Assembly (NCBI GenBank): GCA_013399015.1
Contig: VWZX01006715.1
Span: forward strand, 186,001 to 250,000
Origin: Galbula dea
Lineage: Eukaryota; Chordata; Aves; Piciformes; Galbulidae
DNA: 64,000 bases
Direction: 5' to 3'
Shown: positions 11,840 to 23,959 of the stretch, piece after piece
Position numbering within the stretch: the stretch's first letter is position 1
Layout of the letters: the number at the start of each line of letters is the position of its first letter
Notes under the pieces: model-generated
Database searches by the model: none
What the model was told of the DNA's origin: nothing
Seen by the model: the letters and a program-made list of their open reading frames with translations, nothing else
Translations under genes and position numbers: made by a program

Positions 11840-12180
11840 TAGATCAGTGTAGCTACAAATGCATTACAACATTAGTCATCAATTAGTTTTAAACCATCGC
11901 TGCAATATATCATTTATCTAGCTTGCTGTAGCACTATTGTGAACATTTAATTTTTTAAAGGCTTCTTGATTTTTTAACCTGATGGCTGCATCCCCCTTTT
12001 GTCTCCTATACAGACATCTCCTTAAGGAACAATAAAAATGAGATTTGTTTGACCTGCTCTCAGAGTTCGTTTAAGCGAGATGGATTTTAATTGCTCTGCC
12101 TAGTCTACCAGACAGCTTTTATGTAATATTCCAGACATTTACGCACTGTCTTTTCCCTTGCTGGAAGCAGGTGTGTGTGC
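11840..12180. promoter_or_regulatory. Candidate conserved non-coding element
   Basis: The block is AT-rich but keeps isolated CpGs in ordered contexts (ACCATCGCTGC, GTTCGTTTAAGCGAGATGG, TTTACGCACTG). It has homeodomain-type cores (ATCAATTAGTTTTA, TTTTAATTGC) and no repeat or ORF. Retained single CpGs in AT-rich DNA are typical of sequence under constraint, such as a developmental enhancer. Constraint cannot be shown from one genome. Confidence 0.3.
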
Positions 12181-15100
12181 CCACAAATGCCTGTAAAGCA
12201 GCTCTTACAATTCACTTCACATCTCTGACAATCCTCTGGGAAATTGCTTACTCTGAGATATCATTGGCGTAAAATTAAGGGCTCCAGTCGTTGCCACTTC
12301 TTCCCTTCTAACACCATTTTCTTCTGTCTTTAAGATTCACCTTTCTGTGTGGCTAATTCTAAAAGGACTTTGCTGAGGACTGTGTTCCTTGTGCTTCTGG
12401 TGTCATCATACAACGCCAATGACTCACCTCTGCACGTCCCAAGAGTGAGAATGAGTACAGAGCCTTACCTGTCTCTCCCAAAACCCACATTGTCCTTCTA
12501 GCATTTGCAACACGTTCGATTGAGATTTATGATTTGACAAGGTTTGGATTAGAAGACAACCAAGACTGGGAGAAGCATGACTGTGCCACAGCCTTTCAGT
12601 ATCTTGAAGTATCTCTAACTTCAATTAGCAAGTCACGCGAACAAGTCATCGCAGCATTGACTCAGAGCCCTAAACACCCTCACTTCCCTGCCAGCTTGGA
12701 GTAGAGGCAAAATGAGCTCACATTTGCCCACGATGAACCTATTTTCTCCAGCTGCTCAAGCAGGGAGAGGACAACCTCATACAGAGACTCCTCTCCCTGC
12801 TGACTCTCCTCTTCCATGGGTGATACAATCTGAAGATGAGGTTCTCTACTCTTCCTGTTCTTCCCATTCCTAAAAAGGAAGATTTGGCTGTCCTGTGAGT
12901 TACCAAATCAGCCTCAAAAAATGGGCCTCCTAAGCAGTTATTTGTGCCTACAGCTGGTTCTGGTCTACTCTCTGTTGGACACACACATGTACTCAATTCC
13001 CATTTGTGCTAGATGCCTATTAAAAGAACAAATCTGCAAGTGAAGAAAGTCTCTTCTACCATGTCAGTGGAAGTGAAATACGTAAATCTCCTGCATGCTG
13101 AGGGCAAATGTATGCTTAAAATGCTTGGGAGAACAGCTGTGAAAAAGAATAAGCAGTTTGTATTCTGCTGCAAAGTGTCACTGATGCAACAAGCTAAGCT
13201 GATCCTCACGTAGGACATTGTGCTTGCTCCATTACACTGCCTACTGCTTCCATGTGTGAGTAATTCAAAATGCACAGCAGTTCAGAAAGCACAGAAACAG
13301 GGACAACCTGGTCTCTTCCAGCCCAGTGTAACCAGCATGGTTCACAGCAGCAAGGGACCGCTGGATTGGAAAGAACAATTCCAGCCAGTGTCCCATGCAG
13401 AGAGTGGAGGTGGAGATCATGGTGAGACACACAGAGAGAAACTGCCTGTCTTTCCCAGTCTGGGAAGCCATAAGAGGGATTGGAATAATCCTCCTTGGTG
13501 CCACTGTTGTTCTCCCCTTTTATCTGCCAGTGGAGAATCCCAGGACGTCATGAGACATCCTGGAGTAAGACTGGCATATGATGATAAGTAAAGCACAAAA
13601 CATTCAGATAATATTAAAGGTTCTATAGGATGCTGTGGAAGGAAGTCCCCTTTCCTTTCCTTAAAACTGAGCAGAACTGCACACTTGACCAAAACCCACA
13701 GGACATCTTCAAAGCACAAAGTACAACAGCACAGCCCAAGGTATTCATCTTCCACCTGCCCTGTCTGAGCCAGCACCCGAGCCCCATTATAAACTGCACA
13801 TCTGATCTCCCTCTGGACAAGAGAGAGAAGCAGCAGAACACAGTAGATGTTAATTAGGGCATCAACAGAGGAAATTCAGATGCTACACTGAGAGAAGCCT
13901 TAGGACACTTTTGCATGATACAGAAATGATGAACACAGCAGGGACATCAGGAGAGAGAGGGCAGGTCCAATGCATTTGCTTTGCATATGGACACCTAACT
14001 CATCATTTCATGTTCTTTTTCTAGGGCTTCTTTATCCATCAATAACATGCACCAATAGTTTTTACTCCCCTGACAGAAGCACTGCAAATCAGAACCCATT
14101 TATTCAGTATCAAACAGTATCAGAAATAAAAGCAGTCTTCAACTCCAGAATACACATTTCTAAACCTATGAGGACCAGCTGCAGCAGAGCTGGAACATGC
14201 AACAGCTGTGATGTGCACTGAGGAGTCACATTTGTTCAAGAAAGTCACATTAATTATATTAATTGGATGTGTCCAGCTCATCCTGAGCCCACTTAAGCCT
14301 TGGCAAACCTCTAGCTCCAAGGCATTAGAAAAGTATTAATACAGATACTCCTTTATATTATCTCATTTACATAACGACTCCCACCTTTGCAACCTAATAC
14401 CTCTTCTTTGGAACACAGAGAACTATTGACTCACATCTGGACTGAGATACCAAAAAGTCCTAAATTTAGAGATGTTTGGAAGAAGAGAGTTTGGTTCAGA
14501 CCCATCCACAACAGCAAATTAAACAGCAGTCATCACCTTCGCCAGTGACGTGTTCAGCACGTCCTGAGCCTGGCGTGAGCTGCCATTCCTTCTCCCAGGA
14601 AGAGTTACAGAATTCATGCATTGAAAAGTACTGAGGTAAACCATGATCTGAAGGCCAAGTGCATAAATCAGACCTGTCCCCTCCCTTCAGTAAATTACAC
14701 AGATCCATGCTGTAGGTTGGCTAACTATGCTTTTGGCAACTTGAACAAATCTGTGTGAGTGCATGTTCACAGAAGGGGAGTTTGTGTCATACTCATGCAT
14801 TTACATTTTCTTTTCTAAGACTTTGGTGCAAGGAATACACTGTACATCATTTTTTTCCTCTGTTCACATCAGATACAAGATTAAACAGACAGAAAAAAAA
14901 AAGTAATATTAAAAGTCTTGGCACATATTGCACTTTCTCAGCAGAAACTGTGTCACTTGTACATTCATTTGGTTTAAATTATGTAGGTCAATTTAAGGTC
15001 AGCAAGAAGTGCTGGATTAGCATCCTCAGAAACTGAGGTCCTCTATTCATTCACAGAACAAGCCCAGATCAAAAATGTCAATTTAAGCTTCTTCCTTAGC

Positions 15101-16030
15101 AAACAGATCTATTTCCTCAGGCCAACCAAGTGCTCACCTGTTCTTGAGCCCTCTGCTTCTATGACAAAACAAAATGACTGACACTAGCAAACTGCTTCTT
15201 TAATCACCACCAAGATTTTCATGAGCTGCATATTTGCAGTAGTCCATGTACCTGTGAAATAACTGAATCACTGCCTTCCATGTGTCAAACTGGTGCCATT
15301 TCTAGGCTGTTCCATCTTCCTCCCACAGACCTACCACACTGTAGGTAGAACTCATGGCCTAAAAACCCAAATGCATGTTGCAGCTCTGACTGGCTCTTGG
15401 TGCCGTCTACAAATGTAATACAGGGAGTGCCACTAGGAAACCCACATGTTACCCCAAAGGGATGCAGTTTGCACTCCAGGCTTTCAACCCTTTCAAACTG
15501 GATTATCTGTGTGAAGCTTTTCTCTAGGACCTGAAGAACTAGTAGAATTATTTTTCATGGATGGCTGATGACAAGAGAACTAGGGCTTTCTGAAAAATGG
15601 AAAACATGGAAGCACTGTGGATTAAATCAAAAAAGAAGTGAATATTGTGCATACATCTTCTGAATTTCCAGCAAAGTCATACTCTTGCCAGGCTTCTCAC
15701 TCAGCCCAAGCCCTCCTCTTGCAGAATTTCTTTGTTTCCCATCTTCCAGGTTGCCTGATGTCACTGCTGCTTCTTAACTTCTTTCCAGAAGGTCCTTTCA
15801 CAGATCCATGGCATTCCAGCACTACGGCACTCCTCAGTGTCCCTTTGAGCAACTGGAGGATGTACTATTTTGCACAAAGTGTTCAGGCTCCTCCTACCTT
15901 GTCTTCAGCACCTCACAGTGTCTCCTGTGAAAGGGTAAGGGAGATGAACAGCAGAAGCAGTTGCAAGACTGTCTGGACAGTGGGTCAGAGCTCAGTTCCT
16001 TCCCTTAAATCCTCTGTGTTCATCTTTTAG
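12181..16030. other. Non-coding single-copy region
   Basis: Apart from the weak exon candidate at 13322-13421 I see no gene or repeat family. Both strands are peppered with 60-130 codon frames that overlap one another, the pattern expected of slightly GC-richer non-coding DNA. Pyrimidine tracts with CAG occur around 15720-15790, but no matching donors follow. Confidence 0.45.
13322..13421 (+). other. Candidate internal exon (100 bases, weak)
   Basis: The acceptor GGTCTCTTCCAG and the donor CATG|GTGAGACAC bound a 100-base segment. Two of its three frames are open, one reading SSKGPLDWKEQFQPVSHAES. It has no recognised domain. The pyrimidine tract is only moderate, and overlapping open frames on the minus strand lower the case further. 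Confidence 0.15.
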
Positions 16031-16036
16031 CAGACA

Positions 16037-16081
16037 GAATCCAGAAATGAGATCCAGAAATTATTTGATTCCAGAAATGAA
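16037..16081 (+). repeat. Short imperfect tandem triplication
   Basis: The unit ATCCAGAAATGA/ATCCAGAAATTA/TTCCAGAAATGA occurs three times within about 45 bases, with spacings of roughly 12 and 19. It looks like a local slippage or duplication product. No longer array is present. Confidence 0.55.
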
Positions 16082-17014
16082 AGTTGCAGGAAAGGTTTCC
16101 CTCCTTCCAGTTCTTTCTAAAATTACATCCTGGAAAACAAGCTGATTGTTAGGGGCTGAGTTGGCAGCAGGGAGGAAATCCTGTGAGTCTGTCCTTCAGA
16201 GCATTCTGTCCTCTCCTTTTGGCATTGCACATTCAGCCCTTGTTTGGAAGCGGCCACCGGATGGGATGTGGATTTACCTGAAGAGGGAAAGAAAGTGATG
16301 ACAAAGTGGGCTGCCAGCTGCATGTTAGCATGTGACAGGATGAGTTGGTGCACCACTCAGTGAACCCTCTCTATACACCTCTGAAGCACCCAGCCCTGCT
16401 ACTCTCCCCTGTGCTGGCTCTCCAAGCAGCAGAAACCAGCCTTCAGGCTGCAGGGACAAAGCTGACAGTGCCCTAGGGATAAGTGTGCTGCTTGGATGTT
16501 GATAGGAGACCAGTCCCAGAGCACCAGCACTGCTTACAGCAGCTGCCTACTTGGCCTTGCCCTCCTGTTTCCTCCTATGCCTCCTCTACAAAAGAGATCT
16601 GCTGCTTCACAATCTCTTCCCTTTTCTGCAATTAGGACTACACTTCATTAACAGCCCCCCAAACACAAGCCTGAATGCAATTCCCAGACACATAGCTCTG
16701 GAGTTTCCAGTGTGCACCACATTTTAAAAGACATGCTTTCTCTTATGCCACTCCTCTTCTCTTCCCAGTCACTGAACAGTCTGGTAGCAACTACAGCAAA
16801 CTTATGGTGGGAAATAGAACAGTAGAGAAGTATTCAGTGTTCACAGTAATCTGTGACTATGATTTGGCAGAAATGTAGCTGGCATGGCCTGACTCTAAAG
16901 AAATGGTCTTTTGAGCATACTGCTGAAACTGCTGCTACAAAATTATGCAAATTCCAGAACTTCTCTTTCTGTAAATGAAAATTTTCCAGGGGAGAACATA
17001 CAGAGAAGACAGTC

Positions 17015-17130
17015 ATGTGCTCTAGCCTGAACAGGAATTGGGAAATTCAGGGTCTAGTCCCAGACAGGTACTTTGGCTCACTTGGCTTCCACTTTCCATC
17101 ATAAGACCAAAACCAATGATAATAAAAGTC
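17015..17130 (+). repeat. Probable MIR-like SINE relic
   Basis: The phrases GGGTCTAGTCCCAG, then CTCACTTGGCTTCCACTTTCC and GATAATAA occur in the order and spacing of the MIR body (box B, then the conserved TCACTTAACCTCTCTG-like core, then the GATAATA tail). It is heavily diverged, with box A not clear. Confidence 0.4.
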
Positions 17131-19097
17131 ACAATGAAAGCAATTGAAAAATGTTTGCATAATTAGTTAGAGTGTGTTTGCATGTTCCTCAAGCCATAAT
17201 CTCAGGACAGATAGGGAAGTAGAAAGTGGTTAGGAGAATGGGAACAAAACCTAATATGTGCAGAAGTAAATTAAGTTCTGTAGAAAAACAAGCTGAAATG
17301 TGTATTTAAGAGAGGCTAAATACACAGAGACTCAGAGCCTGGTGGAGGAAGTAAGGGAGTTCATACTGGGAACAGAAGCTGTGACACAGAAGGAAGTATG
17401 GAAAGAATTGTGGAAGAAGCTGATAAAGGGATGGATTGGGCTGGAAATACTGGTAGAGCTGAAGGCAGTATCATGACAGGTGGACAAATGATGATGATGA
17501 TGAAGAATACATTTTCAGTTTGGACACTGATGAAGCATGAGTCCTGCTGACTAAGGGTGAAACAGCCCAGACAGTGACTGTTAGATTCTGCTGCTCCAGG
17601 GCAAGATGCATTGGAGTGCATCTAAACCAAGGCAAGACTGCCTCAGAAATAACACAGCCTCTGTGAGGGTTATCTGTGGATCTCAGCCACTTCCAAGGCA
17701 GTGCTCAGAGCCAAGCACCTGCCTGAGGAGGATATTGCTCCACACCTCTTTGATAGGGCACATTTATCAGCAGGTTCCACCAGTAATTCATTGAAACATG
17801 CATTCAAGTCAGTAGGACAAACCCATGTGGGAATAGCTGTGAGTCACCCTGTTACAGGAGAGGCACCCCTGCCCATCCCAGAGCTGTTCCCTTGGCATCC
17901 AGTGAGGGTCTGCCACAGATCATATTCTCCATCTGAAATATGTCCCCTGCCTCATCAGGAACAAATTTCCTGCTTTGATCTTTCAACCCCACTTTCTGTG
18001 GACGTGCCAAAAGAGGTTTCCTAAACATTCAGACATCCATGGAGACAAAAATATCAACAGGAATTAATGCAGAGATACGTCACCTTGGCAAATGAAACTT
18101 ATTATGTCCCCATTGCACTTTGGCAACTTTCAGCTGAGGTTCATTGTATGATTTGTTGAACTAAATTAGGGAAAGGTTAATCCAGGAACAAAAACTGGAG
18201 CTGAAGAGGAGCTGGGGTTTTCATACTCAGTGAAGTAAAATGATAATCATCTACCAAATGGAAAAAAAAGGGATAGGTGCCTCTGGCAGTAAAATTCTTA
18301 AAAGCATCAAGAGCTTGTTACAGGTTACAAGGAAAAAGACAAAGACATAAAGAAGAACAGATTAATCCAACCATGGGAGAACAGCAAGAAAAGCAGCTGG
18401 ATCAGATATTCATATTGACAAAACTCTGGCTGGCTACCAAATGTACCCTTCCCACCCAGAAATAATTTGGGCTTGAAGGAAGCATAAACATCCCTTATCA
18501 TTTTATATCTTTTATTGCCAATTCTCCTTGGTGTCCAAATGCCAGAACACTACTAACATGTGAATTCAGATATGATGTGGCCCTGGTCATCTGAAAGTAA
18601 CTACAGCCTCTGCCCCATGGCACACTGCTTAGAGTTCACATGGGGAGAAGCATGACTTGCCATATGGAAAACATCAGTCAAAATAAAACATTTTCAGCTT
18701 CTGTTAAGAGTCATTCACAGTCTCCCACTGGTGTCTGCCATAAAACCAAGAAAAGGTGAGGTTGTTTAAGCCCTGTCTAGTCTCCCAGACTGCAGATGGG
18801 TGTCCATCCAGTTTTACTGCAGCCTGATGTAGGCTTTCTTGATGCAACACACACTTTTAGCTCTCTAAAAAATTCTAGAGATGTTTTTAGGGAGGTTGTG
18901 CTATCAAAGGAGAACATGAGCCAAAGATGTTCTATTATCCATATCCTATTAAAGGTCAGAGAGAGCTCTTACCTCAGTGCTATAATGTGACTCGAAACTT
19001 AATTGAAAGTGTACAAAAAGGTTATTAATAAAGAGATGAAGCCACAGTGAATTTAATATAGCTCACAGAAGGACTTTTGCTGGAAAGAGAAGGTTAT
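17131..19097. other. Non-coding single-copy region
   Basis: No recognisable genes or repeats apart from the microsatellite at 17488-17502. Short ORFs at 17606-18024 lack motifs. Confidence 0.45.
17488..17502. repeat. (ATG)n microsatellite
   Basis: Five tandem ATG units (GATGATGATGATG context) in non-coding sequence. Confidence 0.75.
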
Positions 19098-19113
19098 ATA
19101 GATAGATAGATAG
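19098..19113. repeat. (ATAG)4 microsatellite
   Basis: Four perfect ATAG units following TTAT. It is a short tetranucleotide repeat that could be polymorphic. Confidence 0.75.
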
Positions 19114-22100
19114 GCCTTTAATTAAGGTGTATTGCTTGGTTAAGTGTAAATTTTCCAAGCAACCATAAAGATAGAAAACTGGTAATTGCTTCCAATTTAT
19201 ATTATAAAAATCAGTCATATTCATTTTACTTCCAGTGACAGCCTTACTTAATTCTAAGGTTCATTCACTTAATTGGAAGGAAGAGTTCTTTGAGTAAAAA
19301 CATAAGGAATTGAAGAAAGAGACAGACAGATTGCAAGAATTGAACAAAGAGCACTTTAAATGAAATCATTAAACCCCTCGTCCAAGATTCTCAGTAGATT
19401 CATGTTTGCTGTCCTCAGGGGATATTTATTATCAAAGCTGAGTAGGAAAAGATTGGAAATTATATCAGAAAGAAGTCTCTAATGGTCTTCCTGAAAACTG
19501 AAGGACTCTCTGTTTCTATAACTATCATCATTTTTCCATGGCTCACAATTACTGTAGATGAGAAACTCAACTATTCCTCTCACTGACACCTCTTCCAGCA
19601 ATGGTATAGCTTGGTCAAAGTGTCACCCAAAGGGTCCACGTGCACACAAACCAAATTTGCTTCAAGCACATTCTCACCTTTTACTTCTTCACAACAGACA
19701 GTTAGAAGAGGGAGTATCCCCAGAAAAAAAGCCTTTCTGAAGGAGGGAGTCTTTGTGGGTTTGGGAGTTACCCAGTTAGTGATATGGAAACAATACGTGG
19801 TGGCTTAAGTGGCAAATAACAGGCAGCAATGACAAGAGCTAATATTTAAAAGTAATAGAATGCAAGTAATTCACAAGACTAAATATCAGAATCACTTCTT
19901 GACTAATACTGAATAGTAAATCTACATCTCTTCTGCAAGTAAATTGCTTTAAAAAAGAAGATTAACTTTTGAGGGGGTTTATTTAGTTTTTCAGTGTTTC
20001 ACGTAGCTTCAGTGATATCTAGATCACTGCCTGCTCTCCTTCCCCCAGCAAAGACAAAGACAGGACAGCTGTTTCCACATGTATTGTTGTGGAATACAGA
20101 TATGTAATTGTGTAATTATAATCAGCCAAGGTGCACTGCATTTTAATCTCCCAATGCATAAATCAAAATAAGGGCACAATGAATACTTCCCTGGCCATGG
20201 GCAAGCAGGTTCTGCTACAGACAAATCCATCAGCAGCACGATGCACAAGTCTTTCTGGGACCCATTCAAGCAACCACTCAAAGAGGATCCATAGCAGAAA
20301 GAGGACTACAAAAGGGGGAAGCTGAGGCAAAGACAATGATAAGTAGCACAGAGCTAAATCTTCCCCTATCAGAAGGAAAATGATGTTGAAGAAATTACTC
20401 TATGGATAGTTTTGGTTTCTGAAGGGAAATGACAAAGAATATTACTCCATCACTGGATATAAAGGGAAGGTTAAAAACATCCTGATGCTAATCATTCAGC
20501 AAATATAAAATAATCATGCTGCAAAAGTATTTAATACTTTCAGTTTTCAAAGTGATGAGTAAATGGTAACTGATTAAACAGCAAGGTTAGGGTAATTAAA
20601 AGCTCAGCTGTTAGATTGCTAATAGGAACAGAATAAAAGATTGAATGAATTACCTTGAAACAATTCAAGTCTAAAAGAAAACCCCAAAACCTTCCTAGGT
20701 TTACATGAAAGGAATGAGATTTCAGTATGTCAAGAACATTAAAGCTAGCAACAATAAATTTTTATCTGTCAGTGGGAAGGGAAGATAGAGCTCCAGCAAG
20801 CCCAGGGAGGATTAGGGAGAACACTAGACAATTGACAGTGAAGCAGAGACAAAGCTGGGAACACAACTATAAAGTGCTTGAGGAAATCCCTAAATCCACT
20901 GGTATTAAAGCATTTACAATGACTTTTCAATTTTGTGGCCAGCCTCACTATCAGCAGAGTTCTGTCATTCCTGACAGTGGAAGCAGGATCAGCTCTTCAA
21001 GGCAGTAAGTTACCAAAGCTTTAGGGAGGTTTGAAGTTATTTCATGAAATGCACATAGGGTGATTTCCTTAAGAAAGATCCAGTTAAAAGCTCCAAGAAG
21101 GCCTTAGCTTTGAATACAGAAACAAGTCAAAGCAAGGCAAGGTACAGGGTGGAACCAAAGCACTTCAGCTGCTCTGTAGAGAGCACACGCTGTCAGAGGT
21201 CAGCCATACCCTATGACAGCAACAAGGCTCACCCAAACCTTTGCTGCTGTCCCTGTGCTATGCTTGCCACCCATTCTTGTGGCAAGACAACTGCTGTGGA
21301 ACTAGATGGAGAACTGGATCACTAAGATAAGCCAGGCAGGAAAAAAAGACCCAAATAAAAATCAGGGTAGGTGTCTATTTCCATGATCTAAAGCATAGCT
21401 CCATGCACAGCTGGGCTGGCACCAAATAGAGACAGTAACCTGCAGCATCAGGGCAGAAATGAACTTTCAAGAGCAGAAGGAACTTCTTCAAGTGGCTTTA
21501 TTGCTTTGCTTTTGTTTTCAGTAAACAAAAATAAGTGGCCTTCAGGAAAAGAGAAGTAAGGTGACTTCCACTTTCCAAGGGTAAAAGTGATCATCCAGGC
21601 AGTTATCACAGTTCTGATAAACCTCCACATTTGCTAAGAATTAAGCCCTAAAAAGAACTTCTCTGGTATCTGAAACAGAATAAGACCAACAAAAGCCAAA
21701 GAAGTACATTGGAAACTCCCTTTGCTTTCAGTAAGACAGGGTCTAGAAGGAGGAAAAGGGAAAATATATCCAGGGCTATTGCCCAGAGGGACAGACCCAG
21801 AGTTCTTGAATTACATCTCTATTGTGCAGTGCTTCTAAAAGGACACAGCATACATAGGAAACTGTAGCTGTTAAGATCAGCCTCCTCACTCCCTCTTCTT
21901 TTCCTTAATCCTGTTGCTTGATCATGTGCTCTGAGGAAACTCTGAAGTTTTGTCTGTCAGCCAGACACAAGGAGGTACTGCCCAACTCAGTCAACATCTC
22001 TCAACATCCTTCACTCATCCCCTCTCCTGTCACCTCTCTGTCTTTGTGCCTTTTCATTTGGATCATTCTCTTTCATTTCTAAAACTCTTTCTTCCATGTG

Positions 22101-23790
22101 CAAAGTCTTTACTAATATGGGGTGGCACCCTTTCTCTAAAGCCTTCTGTAAAGCATCTTTCCTTCATGAACCAGAATTCACCCAATTAGCCAATATGCTG
22201 CATTTCATTTCAGAGAGGGATGAACTCATTGCTCTCTAAGCAGTTCCATGAGCATTGGAACAAAAGAAATCTACTTTCTGCTCTGCCTTTGCCATGTGGA
22301 CTCTGATACAGGAGTTGTGTTTGCATTTTCCTCAGAAGAGATACTAAGAAGATCCCTTAGCCTTTAACTACAGCAACTGAGGCAAAACCTGTAGGAACTT
22401 ACTGTGTTTGACCTCTACTTCCCAGCCAAATTTGTTTAATATCAGCCAAACCCATCAAGCATGACTAGAGAAGGAGTAACAGATTGCCCCATACATAGTG
22501 GTTGTAAGTCTTGTCTCCTTAGACAACTTGGCTAAAATAATCCTAGCAGCACTTACTTTTTTTTTCAAGGACAGTCTTGAACAAAGATATGATGTTGAAA
22601 TATCTTTCTAACCATCCAGGTATCATTCCATCTTACACATTCATTTGGAGAACACAGAGCACACTAACTAAAGCAAGACAAAAAAGAAAATCTGGCAAAG
22701 AACAAAACAGCACCAAGGCCTGAAGTAAGGACTGAACCCATGAAGAGCTTCATTCTCCTTCCTGACACATCTTTCTCTTTGTCCAGTGTTGTGGGGTTTT
22801 GATGGACTAATTTCTCATTCAAGAAGGTAATTGCCTGACAGAATACTGACAGATATCTTACTTTTTTTTATCAGTCCTGTTCATTAAATAATGATTTTTC
22901 AGATCTGTTGTTCTACAGAGAAAAAAAAGAAGTTTCCAAAATCAGCTCTTACTTAACAATAGGCAAATAGTGTAGAAAATTTTGCAAGATGGTAATAAAT
23001 TTGAATCTTTCTTTTGGGCCAGCCCAAAGCCCTGTAATGTCTGTGGAAAGGCTTCAGTCAGATTTGATCAGTCCTCACAAATACAGCTATTAGTTCAGCT
23101 TGAAATGTTGATAGTGCAAAGGGAAATAACTTGGGGCTTCACTTAGCCTTTTCAGAAACAAGTGTCAGCAATGTCAGTGGGAATCATGTGCATGCAGGCA
23201 TGGAGAAAACACAAGTCCTCAGCTTACATAGCAAATGCTATCCCTAGGACATCACATCCAGCATACTGTCAGTCAGCCCAACTGATTCTCTTCCCAAATC
23301 CCAATCTGCAAGCACCACGATGCCAAACATCACAACAGCAGGAACAGACCCAAAATGCAAGCTGTAGCCAGGGCCATATTCATCCCTTCCCTTTTCTGCT
23401 TAGTTCTGCAGATCCCTTCTCTTTTCAGATCATGGGGTATATTCCTCAGTTAGATATTTATCAATCTTTTGTATAGAAGCAGTAACTTCTGCACTGTCCC
23501 CTAAGCCTTTCCATTTTGGTCTGCTTCAGCCCTTACTACCCCAGCTATATTTCACCTCTACCTCTCTTTCTCCTAGGATCTAAGGAGTTGTAAGTGTGGC
23601 CACCAGAAAGCAAGCCTTAAAACAACCTTAGTCTTCATGGTCTGCAAGCTGGTTTAGGTAAAGGAGGTCATTCTATGTCCAGCTCTTAAGCCATTTCCTA
23701 ACCTTGTAGCCATGTTAACATGACATGAAACTGAAAGGCAGGAGTGAGCTACAGAGCCACCACCATGCTAAAAGGTAACTCTGTGTAAGT
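19114..23790. other. Non-coding single-copy region
   Basis: AT-rich, with no recognised gene. The open frame at 20727-21008 (plus) ends at a GTAAGT-like donor (GGCAGTAAGTT near 21003), but its upstream acceptor is poor and its peptide has no motif, so I do not call it. A strong acceptor near 23576 is followed after only 13 bases by GTAAGT, which is not a credible coding exon. Confidence 0.45.
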
Positions 23791-23905
23791 GGTTTTGTGG
23801 TCTCATGGACAGTACAGAGCTGGAGTCCAGAAGCCTGACCTCATCCTGCCACTGACACCCAGTTCAACCTTAGGCAGATTATACAGCTTGAACCTAGACC
23901 TCTTG
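23791..23905 (+). repeat. MIR-like tRNA-derived SINE relic
   Basis: The order GTGGTCTCATGGACAGTACAG, GGAGTCCAGAAGCCTGACCT and CCTGCCACTGACACCCAGTTC, then CCTTAGGCAGATTATACAGC, follows the MIR layout (box A, box B region, TGCCACTGAC core, ACCTTGGGCAAGTCAC-like segment). It is diverged, and the ends are fuzzy. Positions 23930-23960 (ACAGGATCAGGTCCTGC) may be a second, unrelated DNA-transposon relic. Confidence 0.5.
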
Positions 23906-23959
23906 AAATCATTGGCAAAGCTCAGTCTGATGTAACAGTACAGGATCAGGTCCTGCATC

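Noticed and set aside
23577..23589. 13-base segment between a very strong acceptor and GTAAGT
   Set aside because: Too short to be recognised as an exon without supporting reads, and not a multiple of three.
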